Source: Diphasiastrum complanatum (lineage: Eukaryota; Streptophyta; Lycopodiopsida; Lycopodiales; Lycopodiaceae). Taken from it: 64,000 nt of DNA. This document shows, one piece after another, positions 44,581-55,931 of this stretch. The stretch lies in the NCBI GenBank assembly GCA_029204225.1, contig CM055092.1, positions 63,621,260 to 63,685,259 on the forward strand, read 5' to 3'. Numbering within the stretch: the stretch's first letter is position 1; each line of letters starts with the position of its first letter. The translations under genes and the position numbers were made by a program. Under the pieces are notes generated by a model that saw only the letters and a list, made by a program, of their open reading frames with translations, was not told the DNA's origin and ran no database searches.

Positions 44581-45652
44581 TGGAACATCTTTTGGAGGAT
44601 CTTCTTGTGTACATGGAGCTATGCAAGTGGATGGATGTTATCTTGCTGTAAAATCAAGTAATGGATCTGGAAAACAAAGTTTGTTCAATGACTTTGATGG
44701 TCAAGCTGAAGATCAAGAGGTTGATCTCAAAGCGCTTCAACTAGTCAAAAGGGAAGGTGGCAATTTGGAGCTAGTCAAGAGCATCAAAGGAGAGGTAATT
44801 GGCAAAGGTGTTATGGATCTGTTTTTTCAGCATATTGAAGACTCAAGTAAGGTCAAAGTAGTAGCAAGGAAGTGTTGTTCAATTTTACTTTACTTGTTCT
44901 CTCTCATGTTTGAGCAATTTCATGTGGATGTGTGCAAATTGTCAAGATATGGTAAAACTAGCTACATTGGTGAGCATTGTTTTGATGTTGGATTTGTACT
45001 AGAATTCTTGGCTGTTTTGCTGATGGAAATGAAGCTATTGGAGGTTCATTATATCACTCATCCATGGCTAAGTTCTCAAGTGTTGAGCTACTTGATGCCA
45101 ATACTTGGAGATTGTCATTTTTTGGTGAATTCATGGTCATTTTCTTGTGTCAAGTAGATCTTGAAGATGGACTAGTGCAACCTACTTGGTTTATGGAGTC
45201 ATGTGGTGCTGGATTTTCATCATTAATGTACTCAACTACTCATGGATTTCCAAGGTTTGATGGTTTTTTGTGGCAAGATGAAGATGGAGGCTCATTCATG
45301 GAGTATCATGGTGGATACAAGGCAACAAAGGACAAAGGACGAAGAGACATGCAAGAAAAAGTTGATCACTCACATTTATTGTTTGTTTGCTGTATTTTTC
45401 TAGAGAGTTTAGATTTGGAATCATGGTGGAATCATTTCATTTACATTCTATTTGATTCTTCATGTTCTAGTCACATTTTTACATGTAAAATTGATGTAAG
45501 AAATAGTGAAGCATCCCAAGTGGACACTATTCTCTATATCAATTATGGTTGTTTCTATTTTGAGCATTACATGATCATTGAAAGGAGATCTATTCTTAGG
45601 AAGAAGATCATTCTTATGATGGATCAAAGTTCTATTGGCAAAAACTATGCTA
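44581..45652 (+). other. Foreign ORF-bearing cargo in place of copia RT
   Basis: Homology to copia 1 ends right after EYQALM and returns at GGAGCATTGGAAGC. The ~1.07 kb between is protein-like in two overlapping frames (44552-45157 and 45064-45669, ~200 codons each), probably one reading frame with a shift near 45100-45150. Phrases include EDQEVDLKALQLVKREGG and SLDLESWWNHFIYILF. No known domain. AGTGAAGCATCCCAAGTGGA at 45505-45524 nearly matches the repeat module of the 569-codon ORF (minus strand near 40750-40775), hinting at common origin. Confidence 0.6.
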
Positions 45653-46240
45653 GGAGCATTGGAAGCTAGGAAAGCGAGTTTTGAGGTACATCATTGGAAC
45701 TCGAGATTTTGGCATATTGTATGAGGGATCATCACCTAATCTTTTTGGATTTTCAGATTCGGACTATGCTGGAGATGTAATGGATAGGAAATCCATTAGT
45801 TCTTATTGTATTTTCATAGGTGATGGAGCTATATCATGGATGTCAAAGAAACAAGCCACTATCTCATTGTCATCTAGTAGGCCGAGTACAAAGCTCTTAC
45901 ACATTGCACAAAGGAGATGGTATGGATTAGAAGGATGATCAAGGATCTTCACTTGCTGGATTTTTCAAAGAGCCTAATCGTCTTTTGTGACAATCAATCA
46001 GCCCACAGAATGGCATCCAATCCTATCTTTCATGCTAGGAGCAAGCATATTGAGATACAATATCATTTTGTGAGGGAGCGAGTCATTGCAAAGGAGGTGG
46101 AGCTTCAACATGTGTCTTCAAGGGAATGTGTAGCTGATATCTTCACCAAAGCATTGGGAAAAGACTTGTTCATGCAGCATAGGACTTCACTTGGAGTATT
46201 ATCAAAGTCTATGCTAAAACTAGTTGAAGAGGGAGTGTGA
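45653..46240 (+). pseudogene. Copia C RNase H
   Basis: Reads RVLRYIIGTRDFG, FSDSDYAGDVMDRKS and ISWMSKKQATISLSSS, then a frame change near 45880, then FCDNQSAHRMASNPIFHARS, KHIEIQYHFV and ADIFTKALGKDLF. It carries the Asp-containing segments of copia RNase H. It ends at a stop by the polypurine tract GAAGAGGGAG (46226-46235). Confidence 0.75.
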
Positions 46241-46885
46241 AAGATTCAACTAGTTTCATCACATTTTGCAATATTTTCATATTTGGCATATTGAGGCCAA
46301 AACCTGTTTTAGACTTAGAGTTTGACTTTTCAAAGTTCATTAGTCTAGATTTCATTTGAATAAACACTTTTTGAAAGTGTGGGAAAGATAGAATGCGAGT
46401 TTGAGTAGATTCAATTTGAATAAGTTGGGTACATTGAATCTAGACCCAAAATTGGTAAGGTTAGCATTTTGGTGGGAAAGCCAAGTGGCCAAATAGGGTT
46501 TGGACCTGATATAAAAGGATGTAACTCATGGAAAGAGTCATCTTCTCTCTTCTCTATCTTATTTCATGCTTATACATGGTTCTCTTGGGTTCTACTATCC
46601 ATTGGTGCACTATCTTGGTGATTACTTGCAATTCTATGTGTAAAATGATCTATATTTGTTATTTTTGGATCTACACGTGTGAAATATAGTACCTTACTGG
46701 TTTTGTATGGACATCAACAATACATAATCATTTCATTCAAGTTTGATCAAGTTCTATTAGTGTTTGCATCTCAAATTGTGTGTGTATGCTGATTTTTCTA
46801 CATTGGTGAAATTGGTAGTGTATTTCTCTTTCTAACCAAAGATCATTCAAGTAGATTGGATCTTAAGGATTTGAAATCTTTCACA
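46236..46885 (+). repeat. 3' LTR of copia C
   Basis: Begins TGTGAAAGATTCAACTAG and ends TTTCACA, ~650 bases, co-linear with the copia 1 5' LTR. Contains CTACACGTGTG near 46672. Right flank is gypsy gag, so the element seems to sit in older gypsy sequence. Confidence 0.75.
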
Positions 46886-46909
46886 AAACTAAGTGTTTAT
46901 TTCTAGAGA

Positions 46910-47660
46910 GCTATGAAAGATATTGCTGATAAATCATTTCCAGCAAGAGAAAATATCTGGTGTTCTATCTGTTCACAGAATCACATTGCTAATGAGTGCC
47001 CCCAACTAAAAACCCATTTTTCAGTAGCACCTAGACTCATGTATCGACAATACCGCCTTTCAATCCACAACAATCCATGATGTGTCCATGAGTGTATCAA
47101 CCACGACCAACTACACCCAGTCAGTTCCAACCATGCCAGTCATTCCAACCATGCCAGTTGTTCCATTTTAAGCAATTCGTTCCACAACCGGTTGTCCATT
47201 TTATTGATCCAAATTCCATAGATCCAACAACAACTTATTATGTGGAAGACACTACTCAACCAAGATACTCCTCTGAGACAGTAGTATATTATTCATATGA
47301 TCCTAATGCTCAAGTGATTGACGCAAATGCCTTGATCTACGATCCAAACCAAGTTGTGTTTGCGACACAACAATTACCACCAATACACCGATGTTTATCT
47401 GTGTAGGTAAACATCCTAATATTCGTTGCCCAGACAAACTTTGTTTTCTACCAGCTTGTGAAAACTGTGGCATTGAACACCATGTAAAGGATTGTCCTTC
47501 ACGATCTACTCTTGTCTGTGCCATGCAAGTAGAAACTCTGCCAGTCAAAACTTGGCTAGCATGGGTCTTGACTCGCGCACAACAATGCCAAGCCACTACC
47601 ATTGCACCCAATGTTGGAGGGTTTGCGGATCCCAAGGCCACCCTAACCCTAGTTAATAAG
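46910..47660 (+). pseudogene. Gypsy gag nucleocapsid relic
   Basis: ARENIWCSICSQNHIANECP (first knuckle) is followed by a Pro/Gln/Phe-rich spacer with tandem CQSFQPCQ-like repeats (47092-47406) and CENCGIEHHVKDC. The layout matches the gag at 34305-34874. It is broken by frame changes and followed by the LTR of Gypsy B rather than pol. Confidence 0.65.
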
Positions 47661-47679
47661 TGAGAGGGATTTGGCATCT

Positions 47680-48340
47680 TGTGTGTGTAAGTCCAACCCG
47701 ATGATCACATACTTATTTGATTAGTTACAAGTCAATAAAAGGACTTTAGGCCTTTTTGCGGGACTTTTCATGTCACAGGGCCTAATGTCAAGTTAGTGAA
47801 TAAAGTTGGGTTTCCCTCCAATTTGGATGGTTCCCACTCTTTTTTAAATTTAAATAATTAGGGAGGCAGAACTGGACCAATAGGATTCAGAGGCCAGGGT
47901 CCTCCTCTCTACTATAAGAAGGGACCAACTTGAGTTCCTACACATGTTCCATTTTTTCATTTCAATAAAGCAGATTGGTTTTCTTGTGAAATTGATTGAT
48001 GAATGTCCTTGCTCTCTATCACTTTTCTTTCATCTCTCATGCTTTATTTGGATTTTGCTAATTGTTGGATCTGATTGTTATTGGGATTGCATGTTATTAT
48101 ACTTTTTATGAGGGAGAAAGGGAGAGAGAGAAAGAGTAAGCTATCTTGTTGTGGATCTAGTGTTAATGCTTAGGGTTAATGGATGTTAGAGTAGATGTGA
48201 ATCATCCATTCATGCTGAAATCTGAACTATACTATCGCTCTCGTGGGAACGAATCTATGCGTGACAACTAACTTCATCTCTTTGATGCTAGATTGACTAA
48301 ATCTTGGATTGAGGTTAGGCAAGGAAAGAAACACACTACA
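47680..48340 (+). repeat. 5' LTR of Gypsy B
   Basis: Starts about TGTGTGTAAGTCC and ends CACTACA. Carries a TATA-like ACTATAAGAA (47911-47920) and AATAAA (47964-47969). The sequence before it, TGAGAGGGA, is weakly polypurine-like. No second LTR copy in the window to confirm the left end. Confidence 0.55.
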
Positions 48341-48344
48341 ATTT

Positions 48345-48362
48345 TGGTGCCGTTGATGGGGA
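48345..48362 (+). other. Primer-binding site of Gypsy B, tRNA-Asp type
   Basis: TGGTGCCGTTGATGGGGA differs at three positions from the canonical Asp-type PBS and lies four bases after the LTR end. Confidence 0.7.
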
Positions 48363-49571
48363 GCTACGCCAATTTTTCAGTTTGCAGCATGTTTGTTGGA
48401 TGGTTGGCTAGGCATCTTGTCGTTGCATGAATAGTGTTAGATCTGCATTTAGGATTAGTTTGGGAGTGATTTTGCTTGATTTGAGTGGATTTGCTTGTTT
48501 GAAATCTAATTTGATTATGGAAAAGAGAAAGCTATTCAGATCACCAATCTTAAGATCCATTTGGATCTGAGATATCAGAAAACACAACAAAAATCGGTCA
48601 AATCTGTTAGATTTTGGTCAAAAGGAGACAAAAATCATCATCAGAGCTGATAACTTTTTGTCTTCTTTTAGGAAACCTTTGCCGAGTTGTAGACACCTTC
48701 GGTTTTGATCACAGAACCTTCAATTTGAAGGGCGAACAATCATTTCCAGCAAATTTCTAGAAACATTAGAAAAACCATAAAAAAACACCAAAAAATCACC
48801 AAAACCCTAAAAATACAAAAAAAGAACCTTCATCCGATTCACTGTGCATAAGTGTGATTCTGATCTATCTACTGCCAGGTCGACGAAGAATAATATCAGA
48901 ATTAGAAGGTTTTCTCAGAGGATCAGCTGTCATATTGTCATATTTTTGCCAAAAAAGTCTCTTTTTTGCAAAAATACCAGTATAACTCTTGATTCTTCGT
49001 CAAAACCTTCGCCGAGTTTTCAGAACATTCTATTTATAATAAAATACTATTTTTGAATTCAACGAACATTCTTCTTACTCAGATCTTAGAAAATCTTGAT
49101 TTTTACCCTCGCCAAACTACAAAAACTGTGTTTTTTGTGTCAGAAACTTTCGTCGGGTTTACCCAAGCTTTATCTATGTCAAATTTTGAATCTGAAGATT
49201 TGGCGAAGGTTATTTCTTTAGAAATTGTCAAAAAAACTTGATCAGAGAGTTTTTTTTTTCAAAATAACACTATCGAACTTTCAGTGAGCCAATCTTCGCC
49301 TATGGAACCTTCGCTAGTTCTATTTTTAGGTTTTGATTTTCTGGATCAAGTCTCTATCAAAATTTGGGTCAAATCTGATACAGTCTAATTTGGATTTTGA
49401 GAAATTTTTCATTTTTGAGAAGTATCGATTGTTTGAATTTCAAAATCTTTTTCACGATATAGAAATCTGATTTTTGAAAAGTGGAATAGATCTAGCAGAT
49501 CTGATCTGAGATAGTTTTCATTGAAAAATCTAGATCCAATCTCATTGTTTGTTTAATTTGAATCTGTGAAG
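48363..49571 (+). repeat. Gypsy B leader with CCTTCG(C)CGAG-type motifs
   Basis: Non-coding, AT-rich, with repeated ACCTTCG/CGAAGG words (near 48675, 48700, 48880, 48990-49020, 49105, 49146, 49200, 49290 and 49310) plus GATCTGAT words. The same motifs occur in the gypsy scrap at 21080-21330. Confidence 0.5.
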
Positions 49572-50640
49572 ATGGCTGCCCCTGGAGGTGCTCCTTAGGA
49601 AGTCAATCCAATCATTGTTAGAAGAGCACCCCGTTTAGATCTACACAAATACAATGGATTAACAAATCTAGTTAGATTTCTTCAGATCTATGTTGAATCT
49701 TGTGAAGTCTATGGCGAAATTTTTCCTTAAGATAAACTTAAACTTTTGCCTATGGCCTTAATAGACGCAATACAATATTGGTACTATAATCAAGATGAAA
49801 CTGAGCGTACTGATTGGGAGATTGTTAAACGAGCCCTTATCACACGGTTCAAACCTCGAAAGTTTATGGAAGACCCTTTCCTACTTTTAAGTAAAATTAA
49901 AATGGGAAAGCGAAAAATGGTTCGAGATTACATTGAACAAGTGAACGTCTCAGATTTGTCAGGTTTATCTAAATGGATTAGACGTGAGTGGAAATAGCAT
50001 AATGAGTATGCACTTTTGCAAAATGTTATGGATGATGCAATTTGGGAGGAGGATGAAGATTCAGACGATGAGCTAAATATCAGTATGTTGTCTTATACAG
50101 CAGGACAGACCACTACAACATCCACCACTATTATATCAACAAATGTGAATGCTACTGCAGAAATGATGCTCAATGAGTTCAAGAAACTCAGGAAAAACCA
50201 GCAGAAACAGATGGAAAAGTTGCAGTTGCAATTTGATGTGAAGATGAAAGTGTTGGAAGATTTTCATAGACAAGCGAACAAGGAACTTGAGAAGTTTACA
50301 AATATTTTTCCTACCAGGGAAAATGTCTGGCTAGCAGCCAGACCTTGACAATCTGCTCTTGGATACCCGAAACGTTTAGCCTTACCTGCTCCACCAAAGC
50401 ACCCCGCTCCTCCTGCCAATTTGATGGAACTAGAACTATATAGAAGTACCAAGCAATGGAACTATGGTAATGATCAAGAAGGTGGATCTTCAGAACAATA
50501 TGTTATTTATGCTGCCGCGCAACAACAGGCATCTAGAAATTGGACCAGAACACCACTTGGATGCTTTGCATGTGGAGAAAATCAAAGAGTTGCAAAATGT
50601 CCAAATGTCGTGACTGTGGTTATGGACATTGCTATAAAGA
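49572..50640 (+). pseudogene. Gypsy B gag
   Basis: The ATG at 49572 opens MAAPGGAP, then a TAG. The capsid part reads LDLHKYNGLTNLVRFLQIY, PMALIDAIQYWYYNQ and RKFMEDPFLLLSKIKM. 50016-50348 adds a coiled-coil-like ELEKF/QLQFDVKMKV stretch. The nucleocapsid has GCFACGENQRVAKCP with Gln in place of His, and in another frame CRDCGYGHCYKDYP. At least two stops and two frame changes. Confidence 0.7.
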
Positions 50641-50852
50641 CTATCCAGCAAGATTGAAGCCACCACCAGCTACAGCTCCTATAAATTTGATAACAATCAA
50701 GCGAAAGTTAGTAGTTCAGAATAAACCAAGTGTACCCTTGATGGTGGTCACCAGAGCACAGAAGCAGAAAGAACCAGTAGTGGATCCAGTACCTGCCGAT
50801 TCTATACCATTAACTGATCTACCAACAACATCTGGAGTCTATCCAAACCTTC

Positions 50853-51704
50853 ATGCAGAAAAAAAAAAAATATCAGAATATGAGGCAGTGGATTAAACAT
50901 CTACAAGAAGAAGAGGAGCTTGAAGCTGCTAAAGCAACAATGGAAGTTCGTTCGTCACCATTTCAGCCACCAACAAATTCACGTACAGATAGGAATGATC
51001 AGTTGCATCATCATGAAGAACCCTTCAAGATGACTGAACCGGAAGTGCCACAAACAGAACTGCTCATGAATATTTTGTTTAGCAAGATCAATATTTCATT
51101 GGGAGAGTTCCTGAAGTTGGTGCCAAAAGGAAAAGAAGTCTTAGCGCAAAAATTAGCTCAAGCAAAACCAGAAGTCCATCAAGAGCCACTTTTTTGTGCT
51201 GGATTTGAAAAATCTAATGAAGTACTCCATGTTGGAGCCGCTTGGGAAAGTGAACAAAAAAATATCACTCTGTCAATACAGCATAGACAATTTCCTAAGG
51301 AAGAAGCCGTGATAGATGGCGGTTCAGGAGTTAACCTGATTTCTACCATGCTATGTGCAAAATGGGGCCTTACAAAGATCAAGCTTGCGACTTTTGCCAT
51401 TAAGTTAGCTGATCAAACGACAGTTTGTCCACAAGGAATGGTTGAAGATATACTTGTCAGAATTGCGGGAGTACAGTTCGTCATTATTTTTGTAGTAATG
51501 GACTTACCAGAAGCACAAAATGTTCACCGAGTCCTATTGGGACATCCATGGTTACGAGTTGCGCAAGTAATTCATAACTGGGGTACCGGAAAAATCACTT
51601 TTGAAAATCGTGGACGTGCAGTCAAAGTTGATCTTGCAACTTGGACTATCAAACCAGCGGTCCATAAAGAGGATGATGATTCCTCAATAACAGATCATAC
51701 TTGA
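50853..51704 (+). CDS. Gypsy B aspartic protease ORF
   Basis: A 283-codon frame. After a Gln/Pro-rich start comes CAGFEKSNEVLHVG, then the catalytic VIDGGSGVNLIS, the flap region and HRVLLGHPWLRVAQVIHNWG near the C-terminus. This is a complete retropepsin-like fold that would cut Gag-Pol. A TGA at 51702 follows DHT; the spacer continues in other frames. Gypsy A has only the C-terminal half. Confidence 0.7.
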   Translation: MQKKKKYQNMRQWIKHLQEEEELEAAKATMEVRSSPFQPPTNSRTDRNDQLHHHEEPFKMTEPEVPQTELLMNILFSKINISLGEFLKLVPKGKEVLAQKLAQAKPEVHQEPLFCAGFEKSNEVLHVGAAWESEQKNITLSIQHRQFPKEEAVIDGGSGVNLISTMLCAKWGLTKIKLATFAIKLADQTTVCPQGMVEDILVRIAGVQFVIIFVVMDLPEAQNVHRVLLGHPWLRVAQVIHNWGTGKITFENRGRAVKVDLATWTIKPAVHKEDDDSSITDHT

Positions 51705-52198
51705 GACCGACCAGAGAAAAATTTGGGAGTTCATTACGATTCTCAAATGGATACTATCAACTGGAATGAAACTCTTGCAATGATTGATTGTACAGCAGGA
51801 TATATGTGTCAACAAGATAATTAGTCAGATTTGAACGAATTTCATTATTGGATCAAACTTTGGATACACCGAATACTTTTCCATGGAATGTGCTGAATGT
51901 CGCTTAAATATCAACGGAACCTATACCAGATCCGATTGAAGATAATCTCATTCCTGTGAGTCATGCCTTGACTTATGATGACAATGCAGAACTTACTAAT
52001 GAGCAGATCCTAAATCATATGGATCCAACCAGATTTGGAGTGCATAATATTCCTGATGAACCAACAATAAAACTGTCCAAAGCAGTTATATTGAAGGAAG
52101 ATAGGATCATAGGATCAATGAAGAAGAAACAAGCCAAGTAACAATATAATACGGTTCTGATATGGGAAAATCCTCCTCAAAAGATTGATTCAAAAAAT
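51705..52198 (+). pseudogene. Gypsy B protease-RT spacer
   Basis: Includes SHALTYDDNAELTNEQILNH (51956-52141), the counterpart of 7540-7600 in Gypsy A. Several stops. No catalytic motif. Confidence 0.45.
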
Positions 52199-53565
52199 GT
52201 GTCACTTTTACTGGATAAAGACAAAGGGAAAGTCAAGGATGATTCTATAAGTCAAAATTCTAACAAGACATCATCATCTTGGAAGTCATCACCTCCACGA
52301 TCAATTTCTGCTAAGAAGACTAAGCGAAGATCCAAGACAAGTCCTTTCGACAAAGAACAAGCAAATGTTGTCCAACATAATATGCCCGAATATTTTAAAT
52401 GCTATACACTGGATGATGTAGTTATCATGTTACCTAAAGCACATCATAAACCCAAAGAACATGTGTCAGAATCAAAAGATGTTTACAATGGCCCAGCTAG
52501 GACACAGCCAATGAATCTTGTTGAACGAGGAGAACCAGAAATGATTGTACAAGTTGGATCACAACTTAATCCTGAACAATATCAAGCACTCCGAACGTTA
52601 CTTATTAAGTATCAAGATTGCTTTGCATGGACTTATCAAAATTTGAAGGGTATTCTGACATCAGTTATTGAACATACCATACCTTTAGTACCTGATGTAG
52701 TTCCAAAGGTTACAAAGTTCTATCGCTGTAATCCTAATGTTGCGGACCTGATAAAGAAAGAGCTTTAGAGACTGCTTGACGCCGATTTCATTTATGAGAT
52801 CGAGCATACCGAATGGGTTTCACCGATTGTCATTGCTCCTAAGAAGAATGGAAAATTGGAAATTTGTGTGAATCTCAAGGCTTTGAACAAAGTGATGCGA
52901 AAGGATCACTTTTCGTTACCTTTTACTGAAAGCATTTTGGATCGCCTTACTGGAGCGGAAGCTTATAGTTTCCTGGATAAATTTAGTGGTTACAACCAGG
53001 TTAAGATTGCACCTGCAGATCGCCACAAAACCGCTTTTGCAACAGAATGGGGCACCTATGCTTACAAAGTAATGTCGTTTGGACTCTTAATGCACCAAGT
53101 TTGTTCCAAAGAGTAATGCAATTTGCTTTTAAAAATTATCTATAGAAATTTCTTGAAGTTTACTTGGATGACCTGGGAGTCCATAGTACAGATACAGACC
53201 ACCTGGATCGATTGGAGAAAGTATTTGAGAGATGTCGCAAATATCAAATTTTCCTAAATCCAGAAAAATACCAGATATGGATTTCCCATGGAGTTGTGCT
53301 TGGGCATGTGATATCGAGACATGGCATTGCCACAGATTATTCTAAAATCAAGGTTATTGTGGAATTGCCACCGCCAACAATGATTCGTGGACTTTATGTG
53401 TTTATGGGTCATGCGAACTACTATCAAATTTTTATTATCTTCTTTGCGGATTTAGCACGACCTATATACAAACTGACTATTGTTCCTATTTGGACAGTAG
53501 AGGCATTAGAAGCCTTTGAAAAATTAAAAAAAGCATTAACTTCAGCACCGATACTACGTTTTTCA
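52199..53565 (+). pseudogene. Gypsy B reverse transcriptase
   Basis: Frame 52199-52768 includes MPEYFKCYTLDDVVIMLP and AWTYQNLKGI. A TAG at 52766 sits where Gypsy A has CAG (ELQTL). Then ICVNLKALNKVMRKDHF, YSFLDKFSGYNQVKIA, AFATEWGTYAYKV, a frame change near 53090, and VYLDDLGVHS with the catalytic Asp pair, FLNPEKYQIW and GHANYY. The connection region ends at APILRFSD, after which identity is lost. Confidence 0.75.
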
Positions 53566-54905
53566 GATATTTTTCTTAGCTTTATAATTTTATTTTTGAT
53601 TATTTTTTAAAATAGTAACTATTTTTAATTAATTTTTTTAATATGTTTTGTACTTTTTTATTCTCATTGATTTTTTTATTTTATTGTATGTATTTGAATG
53701 TATACCCCTAAATGGTCCAAACTTTTCGGTGGAAATTTTTTTTAAACAGCACGTCTTGAGTGAACGATTATGATTCACCTTCTTACTAGCCAATACATAC
53801 TCCCTTTCTTAAAGCTTCACGATAATGCTCACTAATTCACTATTTATAAGCAATGATTCATTGTAGGGTTCTCTCTACCTCCTCTCTTTGCTTCTCTTCT
53901 ACCCTCCTTCTCTCTCACTTGCTTCTAGAAAGTATTTTATTGTTGTGGCAGTGACCTACCCCCTTGCAATCAACCTCTCCATACACAAAAAAGCTTCAGG
54001 TACAGTTACTACTCTTCCATTACAAGTCTTGCTTGCATTCATACTACGGTATGAGGCGGATCTGCACACGAACTGACAGCGCTGCTTGTCCCTTCAAAAT
54101 ATTACTTCCTACAATGGTTTTATTACAATGCTTATGTATGAATGGCTAATCGCTGATGGCAGCAGCCTATTTGCATCATTTAAACACAGTTTTTTCGTCG
54201 CTGATAATCGCTCATAACGTATCAGCCCTCTACTATACCTAATGGCTATTGTTTGCCAGCGATCATCATTGTCTTGCATGATAGTATGAACATAATAAGC
54301 GTTGACAACAGTTCGCTGGCTTGAAGCTTGAATGTATACATTCACATTGCTCTATGCTTCAACATAGATACATGATGGATATATAGCGATGAACTATCAT
54401 ATAGTAGTAGGCTAGAAAACCAGCGACCAACTGTCAACTATATCGGATTATTTCGGATTTGGTTGCTTAGTATCCAATCCACCAGTGCTTCTCTACGGAT
54501 ATTTGCATGTAGATGATGAATGATGCTTGCTATCATACTACTGCTCATACTGATATTAACCTTCTTGGTTAAGAGTAATACTATGCATTTGGTGGTATTA
54601 CTATCATCTGTGATAACTATAGATACCTTACACAGTGGCCACTATTTTTTGACATATACATGCAGTCTACATTATCAGGACCATATTCTTACCTTCCGAT
54701 AAGCAGTAGGAACTCTCACCAATTACAGGTATGCACTCTTACACCTCACTCCTATTCAAACGATAAAGGTTGTACCATTTCTTATCGTAGTTTTGAGATA
54801 TTATTATGGTTGTAACTAAAAACTGTTTGACACTAAAAGTAAGTATGATATTCGCCACATCAAACTCATCAATTTAGTCTTGTTGTGGTAATGCATGAAG
54901 ATATA

Positions 54906-55145
54906 CTAAGTAGCGATTACATCATGGGCTTCCAATACCATCCAGGTATGGGCCTGCTCTAAAGCATGCTTCAATTTTTCAACACCTCGACGGATTAAAG
55001 ACAACATTCTATCTTTCTTCTCTATTTCTACTACACCTTCACTTTTTTTCTTTGCATCATGCTTATTACTTACACGATTATCTTTTATAATGATTAAATC
55101 AACCCATGACAGGTTATCATTACAATTTTCGGCCCATAAAGCCAA
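54906..55145 (-). other. 80-codon charged open frame, unknown
   Basis: Reads MALWAENCNDNLSWVDLII, then a Lys-rich helix-like part with KKDRMLSLIRRGVEKLKHAL. The frame stays open a few codons upstream (REEFL). It looks protein-like, but no family is recognised. Confidence 0.25.
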
Positions 55146-55865
55146 AAATTCTTCCCGTTTAAAGAAAAAAAAACATAGCAGCTCTCAATAATTTTATTAT
55201 GGTGTTTGCCCTTTCAAGTTTTTAGTAGTAATTAAAACTAGTCATCAAGCATGTACACTCTTGGAAAGCACGGATTTGTTCAAGGGATTTTTGACACCAT
55301 TACACGACTCACTAGTGGGTCAACAGATTAGTATGGCATGGATTTGCCCTAATACTATCGTACGTGCATCCTCGCTCACTTTAATTTTTTTTTTTCAAGA
55401 ATACTATTTGTACATGTTTAGCAAAGTGTCTTTTCAATATTTTGATATGTATTTTAAATTTAAAATTGATATAGACTAATGTTTGTCACACTGATCAGTA
55501 TGGCTTTCACCCTGATACGGTAATATGACGACTTAGCCTATCACTAAAATTCACCAATGTATGGGAAGATTGGACTATGTTATTTTTCACTCTAAAACTA
55601 CATTGTTAAGTAGCAATGCTTATTTTGTACATGGATAACATCTAACATTCAACGTTGACACATGGCTTCCTCACATACTAACTCACATGGTTTTGTGTTG
55701 TGGGATGGTGGCAGGTACCAGCTGGATGCCTTGAAATAAGTCTTGCTTTATGGTGCTTTACTGTACTGTATTTACTTTTCAGCTATATTGTATCTTGTTG
55801 GCTTATGAATAAAGGTTTCAAAGGGTTTGGTCTTGCTTTAGCAAGAGGAACTATGTGATTGCTTT

Positions 55866-55868
<3 letters not shown>

Positions 55869-55929
<61 letters not shown>
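55869..55929. repeat. (CT)n microsatellite
   Basis: About 30 uninterrupted CT dinucleotides in unassigned DNA. Confidence 0.95.

Positions 55930-55931
<2 letters not shown>

Larger units (their letters stand above)
42109..46885 (+). mobile_element. Ty1/copia element C with RT replaced by foreign sequence
   Basis: Gag (42109), zinc knuckle, protease, integrase, then at 44581 an abrupt switch to ~1.07 kb unrelated sequence, resuming at 45653 in RNase H. Polypurine tract and 3' LTR follow. There is no 5' LTR or PBS. Same LTR family as copia 1, which serves as the reference for what is missing. Confidence 0.8.
47680..53565 (+). mobile_element. Ty3/gypsy retrotransposon B, 3'-truncated
   Basis: LTR (47680-48340), Asp-type PBS (48345-48362), leader (to 49571), gag, protease, spacer, and RT up to the connection region at ~53565, where sequence turns to unrelated AT-rich DNA. 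RNase H, integrase and 3' LTR are missing. It keeps the catalytic part of protease that Gypsy A lacks. Stops and frame changes break gag and RT. Confidence 0.8.

Noticed and set aside
44552-45157. Calling the cargo of copia C an alternative polymerase
   Set aside because: No catalytic Asp-Asp box or RT motif is visible in either frame, so no enzymatic role is claimed.
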